In this document: positions 17,220-25,445 of the stretch, piece after piece
Numbering within the stretch: the first letter of the stretch is position 1
How the letters are laid out: every line of letters starts with the position of its first letter
Assembly: GCA_900315765.1 (NCBI GenBank)
Contig: ONAK01000064.1
Span: forward strand, 1 to 42,197
Source: an uncultured Prevotella sp.
Lineage (GTDB): Bacteria > Bacteroidota > Bacteroidia > Bacteroidales > Bacteroidaceae
Direction of reading: 5' to 3'
DNA length: 42,197 nucleotides
Position numbers and translations under genes: made by a program
The notes under the pieces: model-generated
Database searches by the model: none
Told to the model about the DNA's origin: nothing
Seen by the model: only the letters and a program-made list of their open reading frames with translations

Positions 17220-18228
17220 ATCTCTTTCTTGCAATAACGTAGATGATAACAGGGGCACCGATGAGAGGGGTGACAGCGTTAAGGGGGATGACACCGCTCT
17301 CGCCTGGCAGGTAGCAGATGAGGTTGCACACCAAGGCTACAACTGAGCCGCAAAGCAAGGTGGCAGGCAACAGTTGGCGATGGTTATCAGTGGTTAGCAA
17401 CTGTCGTGCGATGTGTGGCACGGCTAGGCCGATAAACGCCACAGGGCCGCAGAAGGCTGTGGTGATGGCTGTGAGCACGCCTGTTACTATCAGCAGCCAG
17501 TTGCGCACGCGCATAATGTTCACTCCCAGATTCTCTGCATATCTGTCACCCAGCATCAGGGCGTTAAGGGGTTTTATCAGCAGTAAGGCACCAACCAGTC
17601 CTGCTAGTGTTACTAATGCAAACACAGGCATGTTGGCCATCGATACACCTCCAAACGAGCCCATGCCCCACACCATATACGACTTGACGCCCTCGTCGGT
17701 GGCAAAGAAATTGAGCAGCGAGATGGCCGAATTAGAGATATAGCCAATCATGATACCTATGATGAGTAGCATCACGCTGTTGCGCACCAGTGTGGAGAAA
17801 AAGAAGATGATAGCCATCACCGTCATAGAGCCTACAAAGGCGGCTGAGAGAATGGCTGCAAAACCTGTAATGCTGACGGAGCCAACAGATAGTCCGCCAC
17901 CAAGAAACAGCATCACCATGGCTACGCCAAGTCCTGCACCGCTGTTGATACCAAACACACTTGGACCAGCCAACGGATTTCGGAAAGCCGTTTGCAACAT
18001 CAGTCCACTTACAGCGAGGGCAGCCCCGCAGAGTGTGGCTGTGATAGCCTGTGGCAATCGCGACTCAAGCACGATGAACTGCCACGATGCCTTGCTGGCC
18101 TCGTTGCCCAAGAGTATGCTGACAACATCCCGTGCAGGAATACTAACCGATCCCAGCAACAGATTAAGGACAAAGAGCACAATGACTGCTCCCCCTAATC
18201 CTAAGCAATAAGCAGAACCTTTGTTCAT
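17218..18228 (-). CDS. FecCD-family ABC transporter permease (orphan)
   Basis: The 336-residue inner-membrane permease belongs to the iron-siderophore/haem/cobalamin uptake type, with about ten hydrophobic segments. ESRLPQAITATLCGAALAVSG, QTAFRNPLAGPSVFGINSGA and CGPVAFIGLAVPHIAR are family signatures. The last contains the loop that contacts the ATPase. Full length. No ATPase or substrate-binding protein gene is adjacent: the downstream neighbour is the convergent glnN and the upstream one diverges. It must use partners encoded elsewhere, or be a relic. The cargo cannot be told from sequence. Confidence 0.92.
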   Translation of the reverse strand: MNKGSAYCLGLGGAVIVLFVLNLLLGSVSIPARDVVSILLGNEASKASWQFIVLESRLPQAITATLCGAALAVSGLMLQTAFRNPLAGPSVFGINSGAGLGVAMVMLFLGGGLSVGSVSITGFAAILSAAFVGSMTVMAIIFFFSTLVRNSVMLLIIGIMIGYISNSAISLLNFFATDEGVKSYMVWGMGSFGGVSMANMPVFALVTLAGLVGALLLIKPLNALMLGDRYAENLGVNIMRVRNWLLIVTGVLTAITTAFCGPVAFIGLAVPHIARQLLTTDNHRQLLPATLLCGSVVALVCNLICYLPGESGVIPLNAVTPLIGAPVIIYVIARKR

Positions 18229-18236
18229 ACCGAGGG

Positions 18237-18244
18237 CAAAAGTA
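18237..18244 (-). promoter_or_regulatory. -7 box of the FecCD permease gene
   Basis: TACTTTTG on the minus strand, only 8 bp before the ATG. The transcript would have a leader of just a few bases. Confidence 0.5.
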
Positions 18245-18250
18245 CAAATA

Positions 18251-18285
18251 AATTATCAATTATCAATTAACAATTATCAATTATT
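18251..18285. repeat. Heptamer array, 5 units of AATTATC type
   Basis: AATTATC, AATTATC, AATTAAC, AATTATC and AATTATT lie between the permease promoter and the 30-bp element ahead of the zinc-ribbon gene. Confidence 0.8.
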
Positions 18286-18290
18286 TACGC

Positions 18291-18350
18291 CATTCATCAC
18301 AATTTTGCCGTTTATCCCTCCATTCATCACAAAACGATACAGAATATCCC
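18291..18350 (+). promoter_or_regulatory. Shared 30-bp upstream element, with a partial tandem copy
   Basis: Bases 18321-18350 are a full copy, starting CATTCATCAC and ending AGAATATCCC. Bases 18291-18318 are a 28-bp partial copy with the same CATTCATCACAA start and ATCCC end. The full copy ends 30 bp before the -7 box at 18381. Matching elements precede the CAT-like gene and the DUF418 gene. Confidence 0.65.
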
Positions 18351-18380
18351 AGAATTTTTGTGCTTTCCACAAAAAAAACG

Positions 18381-18388
18381 TATTTTTG
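18381..18388 (+). promoter_or_regulatory. -7 box of the zinc-ribbon/PNPOx gene
   Basis: TATTTTTG, 25 bp ahead of the chosen ATG at 18414. It excludes the upstream in-frame start near 18360, which lies before the promoter. Confidence 0.65.
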
Positions 18389-18413
18389 TAGCGTCAATAA
18401 TCAACATAAGAAT

Positions 18414-19043
18414 ATGAATAAAGAACAAAGATTTTGTCAGAGTTGCGGCATGCCGCTAACCGAAGAAGTTCTCGGCACGAATGCCGACGGTAGTAAGAAT
18501 GAAGATTACTGTATGTACTGCTACAAGGATGGAAAATTCTTGCAGGACTGCACGATGGAAGAGATGATTGAACATTGTGCGCAATTTGTGAATGCTGTTG
18601 AAGCCATGAATGCTAACCCCGCTATAGCAGGCGTTAAAGAACTCATTGCACAGATGGCCGACAAACAGCCCATCGCTTATATCTCGTCAGTAGACCAAGA
18701 AGGTTTCCCTTGGACTAAGGCCATGTTGAAGCCACGTAAACGTGAGGGTATCAAAACCTTCTACTTTACAACCCACACATTCTCAATACGTGTGGCTCAA
18801 TACAAGGCTAACCCCAAGGCCAGTATCTATTTCTGCGATGCCAAAGGTTTCAAGGGCATGATGCTCAGAGGTACGATGGAGGTGCTGACGGATGCTGCCT
18901 CGAAGGAGATGATCTGGCGCGATGGCGACACAGAGTACTATCCAGGTGGCGTCACCGATCCTAATTACTGCGTGTTGAAGTTCACCGCCACCGACGGCCG
19001 ATTCTATAGCGATTTCTATCCACGTAGTTTCGTGATTGAGTAA
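18414..19043 (+). CDS. Zinc-ribbon protein fused to a pyridoxamine 5'-phosphate oxidase-like domain
   Basis: The 209-residue cytoplasmic protein has two parts. Residues 7-37 hold a four-cysteine ribbon (C8, C11, C33, C36 in FCQSCGMPL and DYCMYCYK). This ribbon occurs in stand-alone Bacteroidales proteins. From about residue 85 a flavin-binding split-barrel of the general-stress/PNPOx type follows (IAYISSVDQEGFPWTKAM; TFYFTTHTFSIRVAQYKANP). The second domain may reduce or bind small molecules with FMN or F420-like cofactors, but no substrate can be named. The start is chosen downstream of the -7 box. It is directly followed by the GNAT gene without spacing. Confidence 0.8.
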   Translation: MNKEQRFCQSCGMPLTEEVLGTNADGSKNEDYCMYCYKDGKFLQDCTMEEMIEHCAQFVNAVEAMNANPAIAGVKELIAQMADKQPIAYISSVDQEGFPWTKAMLKPRKREGIKTFYFTTHTFSIRVAQYKANPKASIYFCDAKGFKGMMLRGTMEVLTDAASKEMIWRDGDTEYYPGGVTDPNYCVLKFTATDGRFYSDFYPRSFVIE

Positions 19044-19535
19044 ATGATGTGTCTTAGGCCATTCAATATCAACGATGCTCCGACGATTCTGAGCTGGTGC
19101 AAGGATAAGCATGCCTTCCGGCTTTGGAGTGCTGACAGGTATAAGGATTACCCTGCTCAGCCTGAGGAGATGATGAAGCAGTACGAGGGTGATAATATGT
19201 TTCCACTCACGGCTGTCGTGGGAGAGGAAATCATTGGGCATATCCTATTGAGATTCCCCTCAGAAGATAAAAGCGTCATTCGATTCGGTTTTGTCATCGT
19301 GGACGATTTGAAACGAGGTAAAGGCTATGGCAAACAGCTTTTACGTCTTGCTATCGATTATGCGAAGCGGGAACTGGGTGCTCAGAAGATTACCCTTGGT
19401 GTGTTCTGCGACAACCTCTCTGCCGTCGAATGCTACAAGTCCGTCGGTTTCCGAATCATAGGCGAAGATGCCTATCCGATTGACGGGGAGAAATGGAAAG
19501 GTTTTGAAATGGAAATGGAATTAGAAAAGATATGA
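19044..19535 (+). CDS. GNAT family N-acetyltransferase
   Basis: The 163-residue protein has the acetyl-CoA motif RGKGYGK, preceded by the strand IRFGFVIVDD and followed by VFCDNLSAVECYKSVGF. Together these are motifs A and B of the GNAT fold. The substrate is unknown. Its ATG begins immediately after the TAA of the zinc-ribbon gene, so translation is probably coupled, and both depend on the promoter at 18381. An ATG one codon later is equally possible. Confidence 0.88.
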   Translation: MMCLRPFNINDAPTILSWCKDKHAFRLWSADRYKDYPAQPEEMMKQYEGDNMFPLTAVVGEEIIGHILLRFPSEDKSVIRFGFVIVDDLKRGKGYGKQLLRLAIDYAKRELGAQKITLGVFCDNLSAVECYKSVGFRIIGEDAYPIDGEKWKGFEMEMELEKI

Positions 19536-19658
19536 ATATACTGATAATTAAAAGTACGTAGTAAACTATCGTGCGCCTATACCCAAACAATCATTCGCTT
19601 ATACTCAAATTGAAACGCTTTTCAAAACGAGGAACAATGTATACTCGCTTAATCATAT

Positions 19659-19688
19659 CATTCGTCACAAATCGATACAGAATATCCC
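19659..19688 (+). promoter_or_regulatory. Shared 30-bp upstream element, copy 2
   Basis: Starts CATTCGTCAC and ends AGAATATCCC. It differs from the copy at 18321 at two of 30 positions and ends 29 bp before the -7 box of the CAT-like gene. The following AAATGTTTGG is also shared with the DUF418 copy. Confidence 0.65.
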
Positions 19689-19717
19689 AAATGTTTGGTT
19701 GTTTCGACAACAATTCG

Positions 19718-19725
19718 TAACTTTG
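19718..19725 (+). promoter_or_regulatory. -7 box of the CAT-like gene
   Basis: TAACTTTG followed by CA, 21 bp before the ATG at 19747. The rest of the 19536-19717 spacer holds no ORF I can support. Confidence 0.7.
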
Positions 19726-19746
19726 CAGTCGAAAACAAATAATAAG

Positions 19747-20370
19747 ATGAAGCAGGAAATCAATCCCAAGGATACAAATCGGGCCATCGCATTCGAGCTG
19801 TGGATGAAGTCGCCCATGCCGATGGTGACGTTTACCAAAACCTTTGATGTGACGCGACTCTGTAAAGTGAGTCGTAGGCGCGGTATGAAATTCAACATGC
19901 TGCTCTGCTGGTGTATCGGCAAGGCCGCATCTGGGATAGAGGAATTTTACATGTTGCCGCAGAACGGGAAACTATACAAATACGACCGCATGGCCATTAA
20001 TGTGATTGTAGATAACGTAAAAGGCGGACTCAGTTTTTGCGACGTTGCCTTCTGCGATGATCTGGAGCAGTTTAATGCCAATTACATGCATCTGACAGAG
20101 ACCATCAGACAAACCTGTCAGGACATATTAGACGATGAGGCTGTGATAGTAGGCACGTCGGCAGTGACTGGCACTGAACTCGACAGCATAGTCAACCAGT
20201 ATAGCGGCATCTACAACGATCCTTTCTTGGCATGGGGGCGTTACCGCAAGGGATGGCTGAAGACGACTCTCCCCATCTCTTTCCAGTTTCATCACGCCCA
20301 GATGGACGGCAAGCATGCGGCCCGATTCTTAGAAGAACTGCAAAAAACAATCAATTTCACTCTAACTTGA
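19747..20370 (+). CDS. Chloramphenicol acetyltransferase-like protein
   Basis: The 207-residue protein has the CAT fold. The catalytic motif HHAQMDG is near the C-terminus, with H183 as the expected base. PISFQF before it and FNMLLCWCIGKA earlier are family-like. Bacteroidales carry many such CAT-like proteins whose substrate is not chloramphenicol, so resistance should not be assumed. The start at 19747 is chosen because the longer frame begins upstream of the promoter. It has its own promoter with the shared 30-bp element. Its last 14 bp overlap the end of the convergent SpoIIE gene. Confidence 0.87.
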   Translation: MKQEINPKDTNRAIAFELWMKSPMPMVTFTKTFDVTRLCKVSRRRGMKFNMLLCWCIGKAASGIEEFYMLPQNGKLYKYDRMAINVIVDNVKGGLSFCDVAFCDDLEQFNANYMHLTETIRQTCQDILDDEAVIVGTSAVTGTELDSIVNQYSGIYNDPFLAWGRYRKGWLKTTLPISFQFHHAQMDGKHAARFLEELQKTINFTLT

Positions 20371-22423
20371 TAGCAAGCATGGTCAGGTCGTCGCTAGGTT
20401 CAGCGCCATTTCGATGCGACTCTACCGATTGGCTGAAAGCATCGATAATCTGTTTGGCAGTATAGGATTTCATTTGTTGCAACATCTGTTGCAGGCGGTC
20501 GTCGCCATACTGCTTCTGTGCCAGGTTTTCTGCCTCGTTCAGTCCGTCAGTATAGATAAAAAGCATTTTGCCCCTGATGCTGTCTATCTCTTCACCTACA
20601 TAGTCGAGCTCAGGCCACAGACCGATGGGGGCATTCGGCTCTACATCGATGAACTCGCCATCGAGCAGTGGTGGATTATGTCCGGCGTTACAGTAGTATA
20701 GATGGCCGGTTGTGAGGTCGGCTTCGCCAATGAACATGGTGACGAACATGCCGTTGTCGTTGTTTTCCGACAGCTCATTGTTCAGGCGGTTGGCAATATC
20801 GCAGGGTTTACGCCGCTGCTTGGCCATAGCGCGGAAAAGGCGGATGGCCTGTGCCATGAACAGCGAGGCAGGAACGCCCTTGCCGCTGACGTCGCCAAGG
20901 CAGAAGTAGAGCTGATTGTCGATAATCTCGAAGCTGTAGAGGTCGCCGCCCACTTCCTTGGCTGGGGTCATCAGTCCGTAGAGGTCAAGGTCGCTACGCT
21001 CAGGGAATGCCTGTGGCACCATCGACATCTGAATATCGCGAGCAATGCGCAGCTCACTCTCAATGCGCTCCTTGGCGGTGGTGGTCTCCTCAAGCTGGTC
21101 GTAGGCAACCGCCAGCTGGTGGTAGGCATGTTTCAGTCGGCGTGCAGCCAGTTGGCGTCGATAGAGGTAGAAGCAGAGGAAGCCGATAACAAGCAGTCCG
21201 ATAGCTCCAGCAGCAATCATCAGGATATGTTGGGCATGTTCCTTTTGCTCTTGAGCCTGTATCTTCGACTGGTATTCGCTAAGCTGCAGGTTCTTATTGT
21301 GGGCTTCCAGACTGTCGTTTTCCAATTGTATGGTGATGTTGGCCAGTTCTGCATCGCGGTTTTTGAGTGTGAGCATCAAGGTCTCTTCTTCCAGTTGTTT
21401 GTGTGCCAGCTCTTCAGCCGCCATATCGAGTCGCATCTGCTGGTTGTGCAGTTTCAACTCTCTGGCTTCAAGTTCCACTCGGCCCAGGTCCATAGCAGCG
21501 GTCATCTCCATCAGCAAGTGGTTGTTGCGCTTGTTATTGATGGAGTCTCGCATCTCCCAGAATCTCTGTTGCGTGTAGTAGGCATTTTGGAAATCGCCCA
21601 TACGTTTATAGATAAGATGGCGCATATCATTACGGAAGAGCGGCGACAGTTTCTCGCAGAGGGTGAGAGCCTCGTCATACTGATGGTCGTTGATTTTTCG
21701 CCACACAGCGAGAACACGCCCTTGCGAATCGTCGCGTCCATAAGCCTGTTTTGCTTTCTCGCGCTCGCCCCAAATATAGTCGAACTCCTTCTGGTATGAG
21801 GCAGCATCCTTGACGTGATAAACGGTAGTATCTACCTTGCTCAGACAGATGACCGACCAGGCGTTCAGTCTGTGCATAGCGCTGATATGAGGCTCCTTCA
21901 GGGCCTGTTCGGCATCGTGGCAGGCCTGCAGGCATTTCCTGTTGGTTAAGCTGATTCTGGCCAGCTCTATCCACGAGGCTGCCGCACTCTCGTTGGGGAA
22001 GTTCTTGTGCAGATAGTCGATGGCTTTACGGAAGTTCTGGCTGCCCTCCTGATAGTCGCCCATCATACTCTGTATGGTACCCATCACATGTGTACCTGTG
22101 TAGATGCCGTACTTGTGGTCGTGGTTCAGGGCATACTGTTGCATGTCCTTAGCAGTGAGCTGTCCTCTGTTGCGCTGCTGGTGGTTAGCAAAATAGAGTG
22201 CCTGATTAGACCAGGCCTTGTAGAAGGTACGTTCGTCGCCAGCCTTCTGGGCTGCCTCCTTCAACTGGTTTGTAATATCGATAAAAGCTGCCTCGTCGTT
22301 TTTGTTGTAGAGCTGGTACATTTGTTTCTGCAGTTGTTTGATGTCGTCATCAGCCGACGACTGTGCCTTCGACTTGATTGTGCCAGACACCAAAAGCAGG
22401 ATAAAAAGGATTATCTTTGCCAT
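20357..22423 (-). CDS. Membrane SpoIIE-type (PP2C) protein phosphatase with an extracytoplasmic sensor region
   Basis: The 688-residue protein starts with a signal peptide (1-20). A helical, probably TPR-type region follows (about 25-300), then a coiled coil (310-395), one membrane segment (399-421) and a short linker helix. The last part is the SpoIIE phosphatase domain (about 455-688). Metal-binding aspartates are D494 in VGGDLY and D511 in LGDVSGKG; CNAGHNPP and YTDGLNEAEN are also present. The layout implies a periplasmic sensor controlling a cytoplasmic Ser/Thr phosphatase. Such proteins often dephosphorylate anti-anti-sigma factors, but no partner is nearby. It lies 24 bp behind the DUF2461 gene. 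Confidence 0.9.
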   Translation of the reverse strand: MAKIILFILLLVSGTIKSKAQSSADDDIKQLQKQMYQLYNKNDEAAFIDITNQLKEAAQKAGDERTFYKAWSNQALYFANHQQRNRGQLTAKDMQQYALNHDHKYGIYTGTHVMGTIQSMMGDYQEGSQNFRKAIDYLHKNFPNESAAASWIELARISLTNRKCLQACHDAEQALKEPHISAMHRLNAWSVICLSKVDTTVYHVKDAASYQKEFDYIWGEREKAKQAYGRDDSQGRVLAVWRKINDHQYDEALTLCEKLSPLFRNDMRHLIYKRMGDFQNAYYTQQRFWEMRDSINNKRNNHLLMEMTAAMDLGRVELEARELKLHNQQMRLDMAAEELAHKQLEEETLMLTLKNRDAELANITIQLENDSLEAHNKNLQLSEYQSKIQAQEQKEHAQHILMIAAGAIGLLVIGFLCFYLYRRQLAARRLKHAYHQLAVAYDQLEETTTAKERIESELRIARDIQMSMVPQAFPERSDLDLYGLMTPAKEVGGDLYSFEIIDNQLYFCLGDVSGKGVPASLFMAQAIRLFRAMAKQRRKPCDIANRLNNELSENNDNGMFVTMFIGEADLTTGHLYYCNAGHNPPLLDGEFIDVEPNAPIGLWPELDYVGEEIDSIRGKMLFIYTDGLNEAENLAQKQYGDDRLQQMLQQMKSYTAKQIIDAFSQSVESHRNGAEPSDDLTMLAIKLE

Positions 22424-22447
22424 AAGCTTATGTTTTACATGGTTACA

Positions 22448-23158
22448 CTACTCGTAATCGTCGATGACGGAGTTCATCATGTCCATCATGGGCTTGGCGG
22501 CGCGGAATATGCGCTCCATCTCGTCGAGCCAACCATCACCCTCGAAGAAGGTGTTGGATACGGCGTGCCAACAACAGTAATCCTTCAGGCGCAGGTATTT
22601 TACGTGTGGCCAATCCTTTGGGAATCCTGATGGACAGGTCTTAAGCTTGGCCAATCCGAAACCTTGAGGCTGGTCCCAGGCGTCAACGTTGGAATTGGTC
22701 TCATCGCTGCCGAAGTATTTCAGGAATTCCTTGTTCTCTACACATTTGAGCCATTCTGCTGTATTGCCCATCATCTCGTTACGGCACGAGGTGAGGATAT
22801 TGGTGGGCAGCCAGTAGTTACCCACAGCCAATAAGCAATGATCGGGTTCAAAGTGCAGATAGTATCCGCCTCTTAGTGCCTTCTTGCCTTTGGCATTGAT
22901 ATAGGCGCCGAGGTGGTTCTTGTATGGCGACTTGTCAGGCGAGAATCGGGTATCGCGATAAAAGCGATAGGTACAATCCTTTACCTGTACGTGGGCAATC
23001 TCGGGGTCGAACGTCACAATACGCTCGATAGCCTGCTGAACGCCCCTTTCAAACTCAGCCCTTATGGCTTCATATTCTTTCTTGTTTTCCAGAAACCACT
23101 CACGGTTGTTGTTGGCCATCACCTGGCGCAGGAAACTCAATATTCTTTTCTGATTCAT
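22448..23158 (-). CDS. DUF2461 domain protein
   Basis: The 236-residue soluble protein spans the DUF2461 family. It has NNREWFLENKKEYEAIR near the start and the family segment YRDTRFSPDKSPYKNHLGA in the middle. YYLHFEPDHCLLAVGNYW and CPSGFPKDWP follow. The function of the family is unknown. The start at 23158 is chosen because the upstream frame runs through the -7 box. It is first in a unit with the SpoIIE phosphatase. Confidence 0.9.
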   Translation of the reverse strand: MNQKRILSFLRQVMANNNREWFLENKKEYEAIRAEFERGVQQAIERIVTFDPEIAHVQVKDCTYRFYRDTRFSPDKSPYKNHLGAYINAKGKKALRGGYYLHFEPDHCLLAVGNYWLPTNILTSCRNEMMGNTAEWLKCVENKEFLKYFGSDETNSNVDAWDQPQGFGLAKLKTCPSGFPKDWPHVKYLRLKDYCCWHAVSNTFFEGDGWLDEMERIFRAAKPMMDMMNSVIDDYE

Positions 23159-23183
23159 TGTCAATCTACTTTTTAATTGTGGG

Positions 23184-23191
23184 CAAATATA
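23184..23191 (-). promoter_or_regulatory. -7 box of the DUF2461-SpoIIE unit
   Basis: TATATTTG on the minus strand, followed by CC, 25 bp before the ATG at 23158. Confidence 0.6.
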
Positions 23192-23197
23192 CAAATA

Positions 23198-23225
23198 AAT
23201 TAGCAATTATCCATTATCCATTATC
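23198..23225. repeat. Heptamer array, 4 units of AATTATC/CATTATC type
   Basis: AATTAGC, AATTATC, CATTATC and CATTATC lie just upstream of the DUF2461 promoter. Confidence 0.75.
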
Positions 23226-23237
23226 ATTTTTTTGTGC

Positions 23238-23267
23238 CATTTGCCACAAAAGTGCGCAGAATAATAA
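23238..23267 (+). promoter_or_regulatory. Degenerate copy of the shared 30-bp element
   Basis: Begins CATTTGCCACAAAA and contains GCAGAATA. About 20 of 30 positions match the consensus of the three good copies. It points away from the DUF2461 promoter, and no plus-strand gene follows. It may be a relic or chance. Confidence 0.3.
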
Positions 23268-23269
23268 AT

Positions 23270-23299
23270 GAGGATGTGTCTTTTTTTCGACACATCCTC
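23270..23299. terminator. Terminator hairpin after pepO
   Basis: GAGGATGTGTC pairs perfectly with GACACATCCTC around an 8-base T-rich loop. It is downstream of the M13 peptidase gene on the minus strand. Confidence 0.7.
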
Positions 23300-23335
23300 A
23301 ACTTCTTTAACTTCTCTAACTTCTTTAACTTCTCT
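23300..23335. repeat. Nonamer array between the pepO stop and its terminator
   Basis: AACTTCTTT, AACTTCTCT, AACTTCTTT and AACTTCTCT: four 9-bp units alternating at one base. The period differs from the heptamer arrays, but size and placement next to a stop codon are similar. Confidence 0.75.
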
Positions 23336-23351
23336 AAAAAAGTTGTATTAA

Positions 23352-25367
23352 TTACCAAACGTGTGCACGCTTCTCTGCAGGCACAAACATCTTGTCGCCC
23401 TGCTTAATGCCGAAGGCCTGGTACCAAGAATCAATCATTGGCAGAGCAGCCATCACACGCAGACGGTTGGGTGAGTGAACATCGCTGTTAACCAGCATAG
23501 CTGTGTACTCAGGTGTTGAGTTGCTGGCCCAAACACGAGCGAAAGCCAGGAAGAAACGCTGTGCAGGCGTGAAGCCGTCAACCTGCTTCAGAGGCTCCTG
23601 CTTCATGCGGTTCTCGTAGGCACGATAGGCAATGTTCAGTCCACCGTTATCACCGATGTTCTCGCCAAGTGTCTTCTGACCGTTAACCTTCAGTCCGGGT
23701 ACAGCCTCCTGCTCCGAGAACCAGTCGGCCAGCACCTTGGTGCGCTCATTATACTTGGTCTTGTCGTCGGCTGTCCACCAGTTCTTCAGGTTTCCGTCCT
23801 TATCAAACTGACAGCCCTGATCGTCGAATCCGTGAGACATCTCATGACCAATCACCATACCGATGGCACCATAGTTGGCTGCGTAGTCAGACTCAGGATC
23901 GAAGAATGGTGGCTGCAGGATAGCAGCTGGGAAGTTGATGCTGTTGAACATGGGGTTATAGAAAGCATTGACAGTCTGTGGGGTGCAACCCATCATGGTC
24001 TTATCAACGGGCTTGCGCCAGTATTTGCGAAGGACAGCCTTTGTGGCTTCCTGATTGATGCGGATATAGTTCTCGATAAGGTTCTCGCTCTCGCGGATAT
24101 CCACAAACTTCTCCATATCCTCCCACTTGTCAGGATAGCCTATGTTAATATGCATGGCGTGCAACTTCTCGATAGCCTTGGCTTTGGTTTCTTCGCTCAT
24201 CCAGGTGTTCTCTTTCAGACGATCCTCAAAGGCCTGCTGAAGGTCTTTTACCAAACGGTAAACGCGCTGCTTGCTCGACTCGGGGAAGTACTCCTTGACA
24301 TATAGTTTTCCAACGGTTTCGCCCAGACTTCCGCTGATTTCGGCTACGGCACGCTTCCAACGTGGTCTCTGCTCCTGAACACCAGAGATAATCTTGCTGG
24401 CCTCGAAAGCACGGTTGGTAAAGTCGTCAGAGAGATAGCCTGAGAAGGCCTTGATGACATGCAGTTCCATATAGGCTTTCAAATCGTCGATGCTGGTGTT
24501 GGCCAGAATATCCTCTACCACGTGCAGCGGCTCCAGCTGACTTACGTTCACGGTATCGATATCCTGTGGATAGCCTATGGCATCGCGGTAAGCTGCCCAG
24601 TCGATGCCTTTGAAATCCTTCAGCAACTGCTCCCAAGACATGATGTGGATGGTGAGCATAGGATTGCGTCGGGCCACCTGGTTCAGGGTCTTTACACCTA
24701 TCTTATGTTCAATGGCCCACTCGGCCTGCATCATGCGCTCTGCGTCGGCATCGTTGTAGCCTACCATCTTGAAGTAGTCCTTGTTCAGACTCTTAATGGC
24801 TTCTACGGTCTTCTTCTGTGTCTCGTTAGGCTCGGCATAATACTCCTGAGCCAACGAAGTGCCACCATGACCCGCGCTCATCATATACTCTGACGACTTG
24901 AATGGGTTGAGACTCAGGCCGATACCGAATGGAGCGGTGTTGAATCCCTTGCCGTCGAGTTCATACATCAGTTTCAGCAGTTCTTCGCGAGTCTTCAAAC
25001 CACGCACCTGCTTAAGATAGGGCAGGATAGGCTGATAGCCCAGCTTGTTGCGACCTACGCTATCCATATAGAGGCGATAGACTGCGCCAATCTTCTGTCC
25101 GTCGCTACCCTGAGGCAGATTCTTCTGGTCGGCATACTTCATGATGAGGGCGTTGATGCGATCATTGTTTAATTCGCTCAAGTCGGTAAAAGCACCATTC
25201 TCGGGGTGCTGCTTGTCAAGAGGGTTGGCCTTCAGCCAGCTACCTACAGCATACTGCCAGAAATCATCACCAGCCTTTACGCTGGGGTCCATGTTTGCTT
25301 TAAAGTCCTGTGCCGAGCCAGCCATACTTACAAGGGCCATTGCAACGGCTAAAAAAAGTTTTTTCAT
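23352..25367 (-). CDS. pepO: M13 family zinc endopeptidase, exported
   Basis: The 671-residue neprilysin/PepO-type metallopeptidase has a signal peptide (1-19, MAGSAQ) and probably works in the periplasm. Zinc ligands are in VIGHEMSHGFDDQG (HExxH, near residue 509) and GENIGDNGGL (ExxxD). The substrate-binding NAFYNP precedes them. The full M13 N- and C-domains are present at normal length. No clear -7 box is seen in the 78 bp ahead of it, so it may be co-transcribed with the upstream amide hydrolase gene. A perfect hairpin follows. Confidence 0.95.
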   Translation of the reverse strand: MKKLFLAVAMALVSMAGSAQDFKANMDPSVKAGDDFWQYAVGSWLKANPLDKQHPENGAFTDLSELNNDRINALIMKYADQKNLPQGSDGQKIGAVYRLYMDSVGRNKLGYQPILPYLKQVRGLKTREELLKLMYELDGKGFNTAPFGIGLSLNPFKSSEYMMSAGHGGTSLAQEYYAEPNETQKKTVEAIKSLNKDYFKMVGYNDADAERMMQAEWAIEHKIGVKTLNQVARRNPMLTIHIMSWEQLLKDFKGIDWAAYRDAIGYPQDIDTVNVSQLEPLHVVEDILANTSIDDLKAYMELHVIKAFSGYLSDDFTNRAFEASKIISGVQEQRPRWKRAVAEISGSLGETVGKLYVKEYFPESSKQRVYRLVKDLQQAFEDRLKENTWMSEETKAKAIEKLHAMHINIGYPDKWEDMEKFVDIRESENLIENYIRINQEATKAVLRKYWRKPVDKTMMGCTPQTVNAFYNPMFNSINFPAAILQPPFFDPESDYAANYGAIGMVIGHEMSHGFDDQGCQFDKDGNLKNWWTADDKTKYNERTKVLADWFSEQEAVPGLKVNGQKTLGENIGDNGGLNIAYRAYENRMKQEPLKQVDGFTPAQRFFLAFARVWASNSTPEYTAMLVNSDVHSPNRLRVMAALPMIDSWYQAFGIKQGDKMFVPAEKRAHVW

Positions 25368-25445
25368 CTGTTAATCATTATTTGTTAAACACTCTTTCTT
25401 AATTTAGACACACAATTGGGGAGAAAACTACACGTTTTAGCTGAT

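Noticed and set aside
19747..20370. Chloramphenicol resistance gene
   Set aside because: The fold and HHxxxDG motif fit, but CAT-like proteins of this phylum are often not resistance enzymes, and no mobile element is near.
20702..21799. 365-codon open frame antisense to the SpoIIE gene
   Set aside because: It lies wholly within a well-supported gene on the other strand. Its translation is a leucine-, valine- and histidine-rich mirror of that gene with no start signal or recognisable domain.
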